From Trogon surrucura (lineage: Eukaryota; Chordata; Aves; Trogoniformes; Trogonidae): DNA of 64,000 nt. Shown here piece after piece: positions 22,638 to 37,200 of the stretch (the stretch's first letter is position 1; each line of letters begins with the position of its first letter). The stretch spans positions 117,505,161-117,569,160 of the forward strand of contig CM036618.1 in assembly GCA_020746105.1 (NCBI GenBank). The letters run 5' to 3'. The notes under the pieces are model-generated. The model made no database searches and was not told where the DNA came from. It saw only the letters and a program-made list of their open reading frames with translations. Both the position numbers and the translations under genes were made by a program.

Positions 22638-25600
22638 TGGAACTTCGAGTTCAGCAGGTTTTATATTCCACTTTTTGACACCAGCCAGAGTCTGTCCGCA
22701 GCTCGCGTTCCCCGCTGCAGATGCCCAGCAAAAGTCACAGCGATGCAGCCGTTACGTATTCAAACTGCACTGTCATTTCAGATCAGTATCCTTACTTTAC
22801 CTTTCTAAGGAAGGATAATTAATTTTCTCCCTTCTAGAAAAGGGAGTTTTTCAGCATAAAAAATACCCCATACACAAAAAAACCTATCGCCTTGGGAGTG
22901 TGGAAAATCAGCCCAACCTTTTGCTTTTCGCATGGCTCATTCTTTCCTTAGTCTGTATTGTTCATCTCTTCTTTTATACCCTCGGAATAAGCTTAGTCAT
23001 CCACTACACACACACCCCCCAGTGTCTTGTGATAGGAAAGCACTGAAAATAAGACAACAAGGCCAAGCTCTGATATGGGCAAGCAGTCTCTTCTGCACAG
23101 GACACCAACCATTGAACAATGCAAACAACTCTCCGCTGCTGTGCCTTGGGAACATCTGTAAAATCTCAATAGAGGGGTTTTCCACTCTCAAAAACAGAAC
23201 AAAAGCATCACACACGTATGAGACAAAAAAAAACCCACCAGAAAACATTGCCCGTAGGCACTTTCAAAGAAGTATTGACTTGATACACAAGAGGACACCT
23301 ACTGCTTTGCACCAAGGCTATGGTTAACGTTTTCCAGGCTCAGACTCAGTAGTTTTAGTCGGATTAGTATCCAGGGTCCTGCTTTAAGTTCTGCTTCGGT
23401 CTCGGACGCAAGTCTGAGCAGTTCTCAGCAACTTCAGGAAAGTCAAGGAACAGTGCTGTGAGGACAAGCACCCTTGATCAACAAATCAGATGTTTTAGAA
23501 CAAGACTTCTGCTGTAGGCACCTATCTGAAAATCTGTTCTTTGTGACAGCACTCAAAAATAGCATTACTGTTCAGAAGACAAAAAAGCCATGTGAGCACA
23601 GGGGCCTGATTGCAATCGGACCTCTGCTACCTTCAGCCCTGTCGTTCAGAACTACTGTCGGTGGGATGAGAACGCGGCCGGCCGCATCAAACCGCCGAGA
23701 TTTATGTAACCACTAACGATCCGTTCCAACGGATGGACAAAGATCAATTCTGAAAATACTCCCCTGGGGAAAACAAAAAAAATAAAAAATCCAGCATTTT
23801 TTTTTCAGTTACAAAAAATAACAGCTGATCCTCCCCTGAGGAAACCACGATAGCCTCCTACAGGTTATAAGTGATGTAATTCAGACTGCGTGTGGGAAGC
23901 TGAAAACATTTGTCTTTTAGCACAAGGTATCTATTTTAAAGCTGTCATTGCAATATTATCTATAACCTTAATTAGCTGAGAAAGCTCTTCACCAGTTAAA
24001 CCACTACATTTACATGCAAGTCTACACCCCCTTACCACCCATGTCTTCCACGTCAGCTGTTGGACAGACCGGTGACGGCGCACACAGCCTCGCACGGGGC
24101 AAAGCTCCTCCGCCGACCAAACGCTACAGGTTGTACCTGCTTCATCAGCTGAGCTACCCCTGCAAGTCATTCACATGAGCCACTCGAGATGATTAATTCC
24201 CAGCTTTCTGCAGCTTCTTGGCTGTTCTTGCACTTCGGCTGTCCCTACAAATTCTGCGTGCTTTGTTAAAAAGGGACAGCTCCGATTTCATACTCAGATT
24301 ATCAAATTAGATTATTTATACGGCCTGAAATGTACGAAACCATAAAACAATACAACAGAGCCATGCTGGTGGAACAGCATTAGGTGTTCATTAGCCACAG
24401 CACTACCTATGTTATCTAAAGCTTGTGCAAAAGCACAAGCAGGAAAGGAAAAAACCCTCCATGTACAATAGCAGTACAATGGGGCAAAAGCCCAGAGAAC
24501 TTTGCAGTCAGGATCCTTTAAAACGATCCCGTTTCCTGCCATCAGACAAATTACACACTATTACCTTAAAAATAAGCAGCTTCAACTTTCTCTGCAAGCT
24601 GGCGACAGGAGCACAATTTTGATATCCAGATTAAGAGTTTATACCAAAACAGAAGCCTTTTATTTTTAAAGGGGTCCTTGGAGCTCAGGGAGATCTACTG
24701 CCCGACGCACCTGAACTGGAATACACAGCCGAGGGCCCCGTGCTTGCAGAAAATCACAATTGACTTCTTGTTCTACAGATCTGACCGTTACCACTTTGCT
24801 CTTTATGAGCCTCTGACTTCCTAATGAGGAAGTTCACATACTGAAGTATGAGCTAAGTAAGTGTCTGTATTACACTAAAGCCTTTTCCAGATACTGTATT
24901 GTCTTGGAAAATGCAAGTTACAACTGCTTTTAAGTCCTGCTTTTTTTGGTTTAGACAACAAATATTTAATGGCTCTATGAGAAATTCTCTTTGTTACGAT
25001 TCTTAACAATCTCAAGGCATCTTGCTCTGCACCCTAAAAGGAGAAGCGACCGACACGTTTCACAAAGAAGCATTTACTACACCATGAACTTTGACTGCCT
25101 CTTCCTATGTGAGGCGGAAGGGCAGCCTGCAGACGCACCGCCTGTTCTCAGGCTTCCTTTCCACCACATCACTGAACTCTCTTTCCACTTCTCACTGGAA
25201 AACACTGCAACCGAGGAGGTTTTTAGCAGAGAGACTGAAACAATACAACACGAGAAGGGGAAAAGCGGTGGCATGCAGAGCACTTACCAGTATCTTTTTG
25301 TCCTTTCAGCACGCCTACACTGTAGAGGAGAAAAAAATCCCACCTCTTCAATCTCATTTAAAACCAGCTGAAATCCACCAACTCCTTCAAAGCCCTAGCA
25401 ACTGCCAGACTGAGTGCCTCTGCTCTGCCTGCTTTTACTTAAGCTGTGGGTAGTGCCTTCTGCCTAGAGAGGGGCTGGCTCTGCCTCGCGTAAGCTAGGT
25501 AAACACCGCCGCGCCACACGCCATTGGCTGCAGGCAGAGCTCCCCGCTCCACAAACTCATCCATCTCTGGCCCCAAAAAGGGAAAAAGGAAGCAGAGGGT

Positions 25601-28600
25601 GTGCTGAGAACGATCCCGCAGCCCAGTTCCCCTGCAGCTCTATGGATGAGGTTCTCTGAGAAATGCTGATGTATTTCCTTCTCCGCTTCTCTTACATAAC
25701 TGTGCCCATGCATGCTACACCTTCTCTCTTCTTCTCCCTTTTTTTAAAATCATCATTTATTAGCCCAACCAGCCTTCCTCACCTCCCACACAAAAAGCAA
25801 TTTCTTAATACGGTGATGATTAAGCTCTTTGGGCACTGCTATCCTCATTTTCACTAACGCTACAGAATTGGACACACCACACACCTGCAGGCACCACCTG
25901 TGAGCGCTGGACTCCCACCGCCAGTGATGCTGTAACAGCTCATTTCTGTAGGATGCACACTCAGAAAGGCAAATCCACGTGTGCCAGGCCAGGTTCTGAG
26001 CTCATTTCTTATCCCACTAACATCAAAATCACTGCATCACACCAGGGGGAGGGATAATTTAAATGCCTGAGCCACAAAACAGTGATCAAGCGACCACAGA
26101 TTCCAAGTTGACACCTCTTCAAATTGATCACGAAAATGCTCCGAAGCTGCTGCGAGCATGATACGACACAGCAGCTTAACCTTTACACCAAGTTTTACAT
26201 CCCAGGTGTCACAAGGCAAGAAGGTGTGCGTTTTTATCTTGGCTCAAGCGATGGAATCGCAGGACGGCATTCGACATCTCCAAGTTCCACTGGTGACTAC
26301 TGCTCAGGTTCCTGCTGTTCCTTCCTTGGCTTGACACCTCAATTTCGCAAGCACAACTTCATGAACTGTTTCCCCCGATCTGTCCACGGTTTTAAAAGTC
26401 CGTTTACCCGCTCAGCTGTTTTCCAGCCGGATCCGTTTCCCAGTTGAGTTCATGGCACGGCTGCGTGGCTGCACCAGCAGAACCAACAGCGGGAAGGGCA
26501 GGCGCATCACTCGGTGACACTCCACGCTAAGCACTGTCAAACCAGCTTTTTGCTCGTTACGCCCTAACACAGCCCAAGCTGCAACTCCACGTAAGTCAGC
26601 TCCAGTGCTGAGAACAAGGTGAATGCAGACCTATTCTCCCTTCTCAACCTGCACTCCACAGCCAACCTTCTCCTCAGTAATACCGTAAGGCTGTCCTGTT
26701 CCAGCATCTGCTCACCTCCCTGAAAAACTAAACCTCAGAACACCTTGCCATAGGGGATGTTCTGGATAATAAGCCCATAGAAAGGCTCAATTTTTATTTT
26801 TCCCATCTCCTGTCACAGACTACTAAGCACAAAGATATCACTTTGCTCCACAGACAGCTGCTGAACACTGAGAAGCGCTTGGAGAAACATCGAAGCAAAG
26901 GTGTTCCCTTGTTCCCCTGCTCTTCTGGCCACCAAAAAAACCCCGCGCTACTGAACACTGATATGAGATGTCATGGTCACTATCACAGCTATCAGATTAA
27001 GAAGCCGGTAAAGGGTTTAGGGAAAAACCAAAACAACACACAACTATTTCAACCCAAATAATTTATCTGTTTGTGGGGTTTTTTTTTCCTGTAAACCCAC
27101 TAAACCTGTGCAAGTGAGGGGATAGGAACCTTCTGAACCAATCTCAGCAGTCAAGCCAGAGACTCATGAAGCCACATCATTAAGTTAAAATTGACTCCTC
27201 CTCCCAGCCAAAAATTAGTGGCCTCACGCTACGGGCACAGGAATCTAGCTTTTCCACTGGTAACTTGCAGAACCTTAAAATGGCACCTTTTCTGGTATGG
27301 AAAAGTTGCCCAACTCCACCTCCCCCCATTACCCCAAAGTATCTTATACTTCATCCTGGCCTATACAAGGTTCACAGCTTTAATACTGGTTTAATCAGGG
27401 CAAAGGGTTTGGTTTCATCTTGTGGGTCTTTTTTTTTTAAAAGACAAACACAAACCCACACATCAGGACTGTGTTGGTATCACTCAACCCACAGATACAG
27501 CAACAAAAGGTGCTCTGTGTTCAGGTGTTTAACTGTACTGATAAGTTACACTGGTATGACCACTGCTGGGTTGCATTACTCTTCTCACACACGCTGTAAC
27601 ACTTGAGCTGCACCATTTCCAAAGTGTCCACTGCGAAAAGTAGAACTTAAAAGACTAATCTGCTTTTAGGGCTCCTTTATTTTCTCATTTTACAGGTGCC
27701 ACGGCTCAGAGCCACGGTTAATGAGGCTTGTGGTTTACTTTCTGCTGCAGCTACACAAGAAGCTACGGTGTGAGGTGGATATGCCTCCTACTGCCCAACC
27801 CAGCCTCCCACCGATAACAACCCTTATCTCCACACCCCACCGGCATTCGCATTAGTGACCCACGGTATTCTGGAGCTACCAGGGAAATACATCCCATAAT
27901 GCCCTTTCATAGGTAATCAGGCCCCATCTTAAAGCAGGTTTTTTAAGGGTTTATTTGGCCCCTGCTCACAGTGCCACACGGCTGTCTCTGAACCTCACCC
28001 TGTAGTTTGAACCACTTAGCTCCCCTGCTCATGTTTAGTCAAAGCCACGCTCTGCTCACCCCTTCTTGTGTCAACACCGCCCCTCACTTTTACTAAGAGG
28101 AGGGTTTAATGATTTCCACTCCACACAAGAACCGTGCTCTGCCTTGAGGACTGGAAGCAAACGCCTCAAGCATGCTGTCGCTGGGCAAGCTACCCGGTTC
28201 CTCCCGGAGCAGAGATGCTGCCGACCATGCCACACTGAAACACCGACATCTGTAGCTCTGCTAATTTCATGAAGTGATGCTTAACTGCAGGGGAGGTTCT
28301 CTCCTTGAAGTCGTTAGCGAAATAAAGGGCTGTATCGTCATGTTCTTCTATCTGACTCACGAGCAGATGCTGTACAGTTTGATATAATTACGTGATTTCA
28401 CATGACATTCAAAACGAGCTCTGAAGAGGAATGCATTTCTAGCTGTATCAGTTAAAAAAAAAAAACAACAGCCTTGCAGACACAGGCAAAGGGCACCGCT
28501 ACGTCCTCTAGCGCGCAGAGACGCGAAGCCCGAACGGCACGCTCCTCACCCTGCCGTTAACCTGATCAGTATACTGCTGTTACATTTCAAAACAGACATT

Positions 28601-30099
28601 TCAAGCATTTCTGTTGATAATTTTATTTAACAAAACAGGCGGCGGGTGGGATAAAAAGCCCACACTGGGTAAGTGCCTGAAATTGTTGCACACAGGGTAG
28701 AGAGGAACAGGGACTGAAAGGAGTACTGAGAAGAGAGCAAAACCATGGAAGCCTAGGACCTGTGGTGGTCCCAAGGGGGACGTACGTTTGCACACTCAAA
28801 TACTGAAGGCTGGACGCGCACTATACACCACCCTAACTCTTGACTCCCACGAGGCCAGAGGCTGAACTCTGAGCAAAGCCACCAACACCCAGAAAACACA
28901 AATATTTCCTGCACTGGAGCATTAACACCGTTAGGGGCTGCCCAGGCATCTAAGCACAGGGGCACAAGGGACGAAGACTGACTCCCCAGCCCCTTCCATC
29001 TTTCACGGTGTTATGTCAAATGTCATCTCCGATCCAGGAGTCCCCATGTTACACAGTTAACAGAGTCATCCTGCGGTGTTTTAAGAAGATTGGGGGTGGG
29101 GGGCAGAGGGAAGCAGCCTGAAGCCAAGAACATGCTCATTAGAGTATACAATAGAAACGTTAAATAATCTGCAGGAAGAGGAGGAGGGAAGGAAATGACC
29201 TCATCTACTGCACTACTGTGTGGTGCCTTGTGGCAAGAAGTACAAAAATTCCTGTAAGGGCCAAGCAAACAAAGGTCCATTGTTACAGCTGCAGCTTTCA
29301 GAGAAGAACACTTTTCGACAGCTCACCAAAGTTTCTGTAGCACGGAGGGGAGATGGTGTTTTATGAACTACTTCCACTCCGATCACTACTGGAAGGGGTG
29401 GGAGGGACTAATTAAGATTTGTAGGGCACATGAGGAGAAGATCCGAGTAGAATCTCAGGTTCTTAAGGAACAGCAAATTCTCTTTCCCAGGATTTGCCAA
29501 TTCCAAAATGTCAGTCATCCCACAACCACGGTGATCCTCAGGCAACCGTGGAGCAATTCGGGGCTGAAGCTGCCGCAGCCTAGTTACAGAGAGGCAGAAA
29601 ATCACCAGCCCGCAAAGAGGCGTCTCCGTGACACAAGTCATACTTTGCCCTCAGACAAACCTAATGAGCATTTCTTACACAGTCCTATTCCACCCTTAGA
29701 TCTTTGTGTGCCTGCTCCTCAAGTACACCAGCGAAGCCCTTCTACTCAAAGACAGCATGTCACCATCAATGCCTATCCTGCAGACTGAAAAAAACATCCC
29801 CAACAAACAACAATTTACCCTTTGCCTTCAGCTTGATCTCTGCTCTACTCGGCACATGTGGCTTCTAGCACTGAAACAACCCAGGTGTTTTCAACTTCCT
29901 AGGAGAGAGATCCCATCAAGAGAAGTGCACACGAGATTTCAGATCCTCAGACTGAGAACACATCTCAGTTAACTGTACTGCAAGCTGAAGGAATCTCAGA
30001 CAGGAGTAAAGAAACACCTACAGGATGGTAGGACTACTGACTCTTACGGCTTACGCGTTCCCAAGTGACCGAGTCAACCGATTTCCTCACACGGGACTT

Positions 30100-30162
30100 C
30101 ACAGAATCGCAGGATGATTCTGGATGTCATTTAGTCCAATCTCCTGCTCAAAGCAGGAGTTG
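30100..30162 (-). mobile_element. CR1 LINE 3' end remnant
   Basis: CACAGAATCGCAGGATGATT followed by TTTAGTCCAATCTCCTGCTC resembles the CR1 3' end in reverse orientation. Only a short part is recognisable. Confidence 0.55.
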
Positions 30163-30746
30163 GCTTTCCAGACATCAAGCTCTTAATGCAAGGACTGGGA
30201 GCTTTGAAATGTCCTCTCAAGACACGGATTCCTGAGGAAATAGGAAAGGCACATAGTGTTGGAGAACTGCGGATGACAAGCAGTCCTGCAGACCACTCTG
30301 GAGCTTTGTGTTTGCTCACGGCCTTCCTACCACTATTTGATTAAACATTTGCTTAAAATAAAACAACTGGCAAAAATTACTGCAGAGAGCTTGCTGTAGC
30401 CACACCAAAAACTGTTTGGGCTCATCAAAAACTTGAAAGGGCAAGACACAGCGTACTCTGTGTTTTTACAACATCTTCACGAGGGAAATGTGTCCCAATA
30501 AGCGGTTCAGCAACCGACACTGCAGTAGAACTCTCTTCACAACAATTGTTGCCCAAGTGAAGCATGCAGGGAATGGAGCTGCTCTTAAGATGATCCTTCA
30601 CCTGGCTGGCTTCTCAAGAATGGCCTCACATCAGACATGCTGGATTCCTAAAAATTCAAGGCTGAAAGGATGATAGATATGGCATCATTCCAAAGAAAAC
30701 ACATTAGTTTCCCAAAAGGTCCAACTGATATAAGCCATCTGTCAAG

Positions 30747-30930
30747 TCATAGAATCCTAGACTGGCCCAGGCTGGAAGGGACCTTAGAGATCACTTAATC
30801 CAGCCTCCCTGTCGTGGGCAGGGACGCCTCTCAATGAGATCAGGCAACACATGGGGACCCAAGGGGCATCGAACCCGCGACGTTGGTGTTATCAGCACCA
30901 CGCTCTAACCGAGTGAGCTAACCAGCCCCC
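30747..30930 (-). mobile_element. tRNA-Ile-derived SINE with CR1 tail (TguSINE1-like)
   Basis: On the minus strand the element opens with a tRNA-like head (about 30930-30862). It keeps an A-box-like segment (TAGCTCACTCGG), a GAT anticodon-loop position and a B-box-like GGTTCGATGCC (30875-30865). It then runs into a CR1 3' end finishing at ATTCTATGA. This head-tail structure is that of TguSINE1, known from passerine birds. AAGTCA occurs at both edges (30744-30749 and 30932-30937) and may be a short target-site duplication. Confidence 0.8.
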
Positions 30931-31450
30931 TAAGTCAGAAACACACAGATTGTAGCTGCACCCAGCCTCTTTCCAAGACAGTAGACACATGTTTCCCAGG
31001 TATCTGAAAACATTTATTGTGAAAGACTTTTTCTGAAGTTCTCCATGAACATTTCTGGACCTTGAAAACTCCACAAGTCAAATGCTGTATCCGCAGGTTC
31101 AATTAACCCAGGCTACACGCACAAGCACTTCCTCGAAGAACTTTTCAGCTGTAGTTCTGTGTTCTCTGAACAGCAGAACTGAGATTCACTGAGCTTCAGG
31201 TTTTATGGTTTCCCCTCAATAAAGAAAGGGAGGCTCAACCTGAATTAATTTCCAAGATGTAGTTTTCCTGCTTGCAAAACTTTTAAGGTACCAACTAGCA
31301 GAACTAGCTGAACCTGCATTACCTGAAAGTTTTCATTCCCCCCAAGCTAGTTCGTTTGACCGTGGACTTCCTCAGAGAAAGTTAAGACAGTCACTATTAC
31401 CACATCTTTGCCTCACTTTCAGTGCTGAAAAACATTTCACAGAGATCAGT

Positions 31451-31470
31451 TTAAAAAAAAAAAAAAAAAA
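31451..31470. repeat. Poly-A tract
   Basis: About 18 consecutive A on the plus strand in the first intron. No retrosequence is recognised next to it. Confidence 0.8.
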
Positions 31471-34196
31471 GGTTAGAAAAAGAAATTCAGCTATAACTGG
31501 CTGGCTCCTCACACTCACATTCTACGAAAAGAGGGACAGTTAAACTATTCCACGCAGTTTCTACCCAACTCCCAGAGCAAACAAACAGGTATCTTAAAAT
31601 AAGGCAAGCACCTTGTCCCTCGGAGAGGCCGTGAAGCACAAAAGCCAAGTTTATCAAATAGACTTTCCCTCTGCTTTATCCTAAATTCCTCACCACACTA
31701 TTATTACACTCCCGACACTCACAATTTCGGCTGTAGTTCATCTGAAATTCCAGTTTAGAAACGTCGATAACCTCCACGTTGATCTCCTCACCTCTGCATG
31801 TCAATGTCCCAGGTCTGTAGTTCACACCCGAGGGTCGTGTCAGTCACTGCTAACAAACGTACCATCCTGCTGTGCTCCTCCTCCGAACTTCAAACTTTGG
31901 ACAGTCTTTACGGAAGGTACAAAACCCGGCCCTTTCCAAACATATCACCTCCAGCCTCTACGTACAAAAGCATATGACCTACACAGCTCTGGGGAGATGT
32001 CAGAGGTCTGCCCACTCTCTGCAAGCCAAGCGTCAGGCTTTACAGTGGCTCAATAGGATATACCACAGTCCTGTACATAAATGGCTGGTTTGGAACCTCA
32101 GTCTCCTCTATTTTTGACACTCAAGCACGTCTTTTCAGGAATATTTTAAACAGTGTTGCATGAGTTCAGGTATAGAACAACGGTTACTTTAAGCAACAAC
32201 CCAAAAGAAAAAGGATTTATTACTTTGCAGATGTAATAGGTTTCTAACAGAGGTATATTGAAACATCTCCAGATACATTAAAAGCTGTCTCTTAATGAGT
32301 AAGGTGAACCAGCTTTCATACTAATCTAGCTTGTATTTACACATTAACACAAAACCAACTTTTTGCACACTTAAGTTTCCATGTTAATTGCTTCCTACAG
32401 CCAGAAATCTAAACAGGACAAATTTCAAACATCTCTTCCACCTCCCTGTCGGATTACCTGCCCATTTCCAGTTTGTTACTGCTCAAAGAAAAAAAAATTA
32501 CGTGCTATGAGATGACATCTTTTTCTTTCCTTCATAATCCCACGGGCAACGCATGACTTGGCATATCTAGCAAGGAGCAAGACTTCACTTTCTACACCTC
32601 TAATCCAATTTGGATAAGAGGTTTGCCGCTTACAAAAATAAACAGGCACTTGCAATTTTCCTGTGCATCTACGCAGGCGCTACCACTTAAGAACAAAAAG
32701 GTTATTCCCAAAGAGTAGTAAGAATTCAGTGCTAGGGATGACATTCCTAAATTTTTCTCCTTGGCTGAGACAGGCATCCCGTTTCTTGTTTACAAGTACA
32801 AGGAGAGAGCTGGTAGGTGCTCCTGGCTCTTGTGACACAGGACATGTGGCACTACTGTGCCAGAGACAGTCCTGTTAGAACAAAGCCCAGGGCAGAATAG
32901 CTCAAACCACGGAGAAGGAGCTGTACTACTTCTGCGGGGGCCCATGGGGACTTCAGTCTAAACGTAGGATCCAGCTTTAATTAAGAGCTAAGGAAATCAT
33001 TACATTTAACACTTAGAGTTGGAAGTTTTCAAGGTGTCACTAGTTTCAAGTTTTCAATTTGCTATGTATGCAGAAAAATATCACCTTCAGATAAGGTATC
33101 TAGCTGAATATGGCAACTTTAAGTCAGAACAGTCTTCAGTTACAGCCAGAAGCCCGATGCGTGGGTGGTAAGATGCACTTCTGAAATACACCAAAAGGTA
33201 TTTTTGTAGCAGGATAGTGGCATGTTTGTTCTTTAAAACGCTCTCCAGAATCTGTATTGCTTTTTGTCCTCTCAGAGTATGTCACTAAGGGGATGGAGGA
33301 ATTAAAAAAAAAAAATCAAAGATGTAGCATATGAAGACAGAAGCGATTTCAAATTGGCACAGCGCAGGGATGCTGCTGGTCACGGTGGCAGAACTCTTTT
33401 CCAACAACAGTCAAGGTGTACACCCCTTTCCAGGCAACATTAAAATGTTCAGCTGGCAGCTTCATGGGCTGCCCTTGCATTTTCAACGATGCTAAATCAC
33501 ACCACTAATCCTAAGGAAATTACATTAGCAAGACAGCAATCTGACTCTTCGTAATTCCACTAGTGAGGAAAGGGAGCACGAAGAAAAATACAAGTTTTAA
33601 AAATTCCTTCCTTGATCCACCAAACTCAACAGAATTCCGTGTGAATAAAAACCTTCAAGATTTGGCCTAAAATCTGGTAAGATTCCTAAAACTGAGGTTT
33701 GGGGACACAAGTTCAGGGTATTTCTCACCATCCATCGCATGTGTGCCTATTTCCCACATTGCATTCTCAAGCAAAACAACTCAATAATTTCTTCTGAAAA
33801 AACACATTGTGTGTCCTGGCTAGGATTCTGGTTCTCCGCAGATACAAGCTCGTGTTTCAAAGTTACCTGAATAAGCCTCAAAACCAAGTGTAGTTGAGCA
33901 GTTACAGACTGGGCTGGATTTGAATAAGCACACGCATGGAAGAAAAGCTACATTTCTTCCCATTTCAGGTATTTCTCTGGCAAGCAATGATAAACGTGAA
34001 AGGATCTTGACCTTGCAGACTCACTTCTGGCTGCTACCCGGGCATGCACCAAGAGGCAGCCTTTAGGCAGTAAGGAATTACTCATTTTCTCTCAAAGAAA
34101 TTTTTCCATTCAGGAAATAGGGAACATCATTGGGCAAATACACCAAAACGCAGACAGTCACAGTTTTGACAGCAGCAGGGCTGGGTAATTTTTAAA

Positions 34197-34226
34197 CAGC
34201 ACCGGACAATTCAGCACCGGACAATT
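34197..34226. repeat. Two-copy 15-bp tandem duplication
   Basis: CAGCACCGGACAATT occurs twice in perfect tandem, followed by a third partial CAG. It is a small recent duplication in the intron. Confidence 0.85.
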
Positions 34227-37200
34227 CAGATCACGGTAGCACTTCACCTAGCTTTGAAATCAATTTCACAGGATTTACAGCATGCAGGTATGCATTAACC
34301 AAAGCGACTGGTTAACACAGTACAAACTTCTTCCTTTCTGAATCTTGAGAGAGAGGGTGAGAGAAGCCTCCACTTTAACGCACGGTGTGCACACCGACCG
34401 GGCACACGTTAAGAATTTACTACCCACACTCAGAGGAGATGTCTGACCACAGTCAAGCTCCTGGACCAAAGCAAATTCAAAGCGTGAAAAAAACACCACA
34501 AAACCCCCACAACGGTTAAGGAAGCCCATTCGAATAATTAACTATACAACAGACATACTAAATAAACTGAAGAACTACCAGTATGACAAAGTCAGCACAG
34601 CCAGTTCAACACAGCAACCAGCCAGGATGAGTTTATGAAGCGTGGGGTGAGTCAGACAAAGGCTACGAGTTCATCAGGCTCATCAGCTGAGCCAACTCAC
34701 GGGCAAGCTGCCACCTCTGGCAGCCCAGATTGCCTCGACGCAGCTTAGTGGCAGACATTTTACTCAGAATTCCAAGAATAAGTTTTCAAGCATGCTCCGT
34801 GTCACTTCAGCAGGTTCAACATCAGATACAGACGTAGCGTATTTTCTCCGAACATAAAGGAAAGACTTCCTCTGGCTTCGCAGCCACTGCTAAACTCTTG
34901 AAAACTCTGAAGTCGTTCTGTACTTTTAGCATTTCACTGATGGAAGTGTGTGAATTACACATCCCCAAAATAAACTCTGTACTATCCAAATAAATACAGC
35001 ACTGCCACAAGCTTGCCCTCCTCTAGCCTCTCTTTTATAATACTTACTCCTTGTCTAGTGCTACGACAAAGATGTGAGGTCAGCAGCACCAGACAAGTAT
35101 GAAATGCTATCAGGGCTATAGGACACCACCAAACCAACATAATGAGGAGTGTATCAGCTCCAATAATTAGTTTCTGAGGTGAAGCATTTTTATTTTAGCA
35201 GTCGTTTCCAAGCTGACTGAGGTTTTTTTCTTTGCTAGAAGAGAGGTGCTTCATTTCAACTGCAGGAAAAACAACCAAAAACACCACAAAAATAAAAACA
35301 GGCAAATATAAGAACCTTCTCTTCTAAAAAAAGTCTTTACTTTAAAACCAATCTGTGACCTAAGCTTATTTTGAAAGTATAGCTTAATGAGATGACAGGA
35401 AAGAACTTGTATCAGTAGCGTTAGATATACAGCTGTATAAATTATACCATGCTTAAAATCTAACCAAGTTATAGTTCCTACCTCCTATTAGAAATAAGCA
35501 ACTTTAAAGAAAAAAAAAAAATCTTATGAGAAGTATACAAATCATAGCTAAAATGCAGGAGCACAACTGCTGACACAAAGCTTCCGCGCTGAAACTCACC
35601 CGACACGAGCTGCGAAATAGAGCCCAGCTCCTGTGGAGCAAAGCACCACTCTGGGAATAACTGCATGTTCTGGTTTTGTGACGGAGAATTTTTTGTCTAC
35701 TTCTGGTATTAAAACTAAGCACGCTTCTATTTGCTGGATTGGGATTTGCAAAAGTCCAACTGGAGGAGTAACTGCGTGTGTTTTACTTGTCCTAGGTCCC
35801 TCCTTCAAGAACGGGACTGCACCTACCATTAAGGGGTGTACGTTTAGGAATTACTGGGCTTCTTTTTATATCTACACGTCTCTTCAGATCACTCCCCCTC
35901 ACTCACCCAGATGAAAAGGTTTTAATACAATCACAATAAATGTGATTTCTGCCTCAACATGCTCATGTTACCTACCGATTTTTTATTAGGAGATTTAACC
36001 ATCCGTGTTCCCCAAAGTTACAGCATGGAGTTTGTTCCTTAAATTTTGATATAGAGGTCTACCCAAAACAGAAGAACTCTAAAAAGAAAGGGAGCGATCT
36101 CCATCCCCAAACCAATACCACTACAGTCATATACGCTGAAGCAGCAAGGCTTGTCTTTACCTGCAAAAACAAAGGTCCAGAACACAGAACTCAAGTGAAG
36201 ATTGCAGACAACCTAAACCAAAGGGGCATAAAAATACTACAATCCAATCTCCCAGGAGAGTCCAAAATCATAAGAAAAGCTTTCATGTCAATCAGAAACA
36301 ATACGGAATCTCCTTCTGACCAGAAATGCATTAAGTAATCTGAAACAGCTCCAGCATACAGAAGGTTCTACTCTTCAATATAACTTCAGCCTTTTGAATA
36401 ACTCTTTGCAAACTCAACATCTTTGGAGCATGTTTTTACTGTGGCACAAATGAAGAATCTCTAATTAAATTCAAAACCAAAGCAAAAAAATACTTTAAGC
36501 CTATAAATTTAGTCCAGATTAGAATACGGCAACAAGATCCTTTTCCTCAAGTGTCTTTTTAAAGCATGCCAAACCCATTAGTTAGAAGGATAATCTAAAT
36601 AAAGCCATTGTTTAAAAAAATAAAACTGCATCATACCACGGCCTGGAACAGCTAAGGGACTGGTCAGGGAGGAAGGATTATTTCCTGGCAGAGTAATGGA
36701 GCAACAGACTCTCCCTCTATTATTATATTAAGCCTTCACTATGTTTCACAAAACTAAAACTGAGGTTTGTAGCTCATCTCTTCCACAGACCACCAACTGC
36801 ACTGAGTAGCACGACTTTGTTCTAGGTGAACTGTGCGAAAACAAGAAGCGAAAGCACGCTTGGCAAGGAAAAGAAACTCAAGTCCCAATTCTGGTTTTTG
36901 TTGACCTACCAGGTCACCTCAGCAAACCCGATACCTGAGCCCAATTATACAGGTGCAAGTAAGGATTCAACAGCAGGGAAGGCAACTGAATTAACCAGTG
37001 TGAGCAAGATCGCCATCACCCCGCCTAAGCAAGACTGTACTAGAGCAGGTCTGGGCTGAACACGTAATTGAGTTTACCACTCTGATTTTGGATAAGGCCC
37101 AGACCTTCAGAATAATTACAGTGCCGCCAGAGAGAACGCTCAGTGTCAGTTACGGTATTTAAGTTGTGTACTGTTTGAAGAAATTAAGCACTCAAATGCC

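Noticed and set aside
23674-23685. Perfect 12-bp palindrome GCGGCCGGCCGC
   Set aside because: An isolated GC palindrome in the intron. It could suggest a cloning site, but no vector sequence flanks it; treated as chance.
24128-24165. tRNA-like TAGCTCAGCTGATGA on the minus strand
   Set aside because: Only an A-box-like match; no B-box, anticodon stem or acceptor stem follows.
30862-30930. Functional tRNA-Ile gene
   Set aside because: The acceptor stem does not close, both promoter boxes carry changes, and the sequence continues straight into a CR1 tail, so it is a SINE head.
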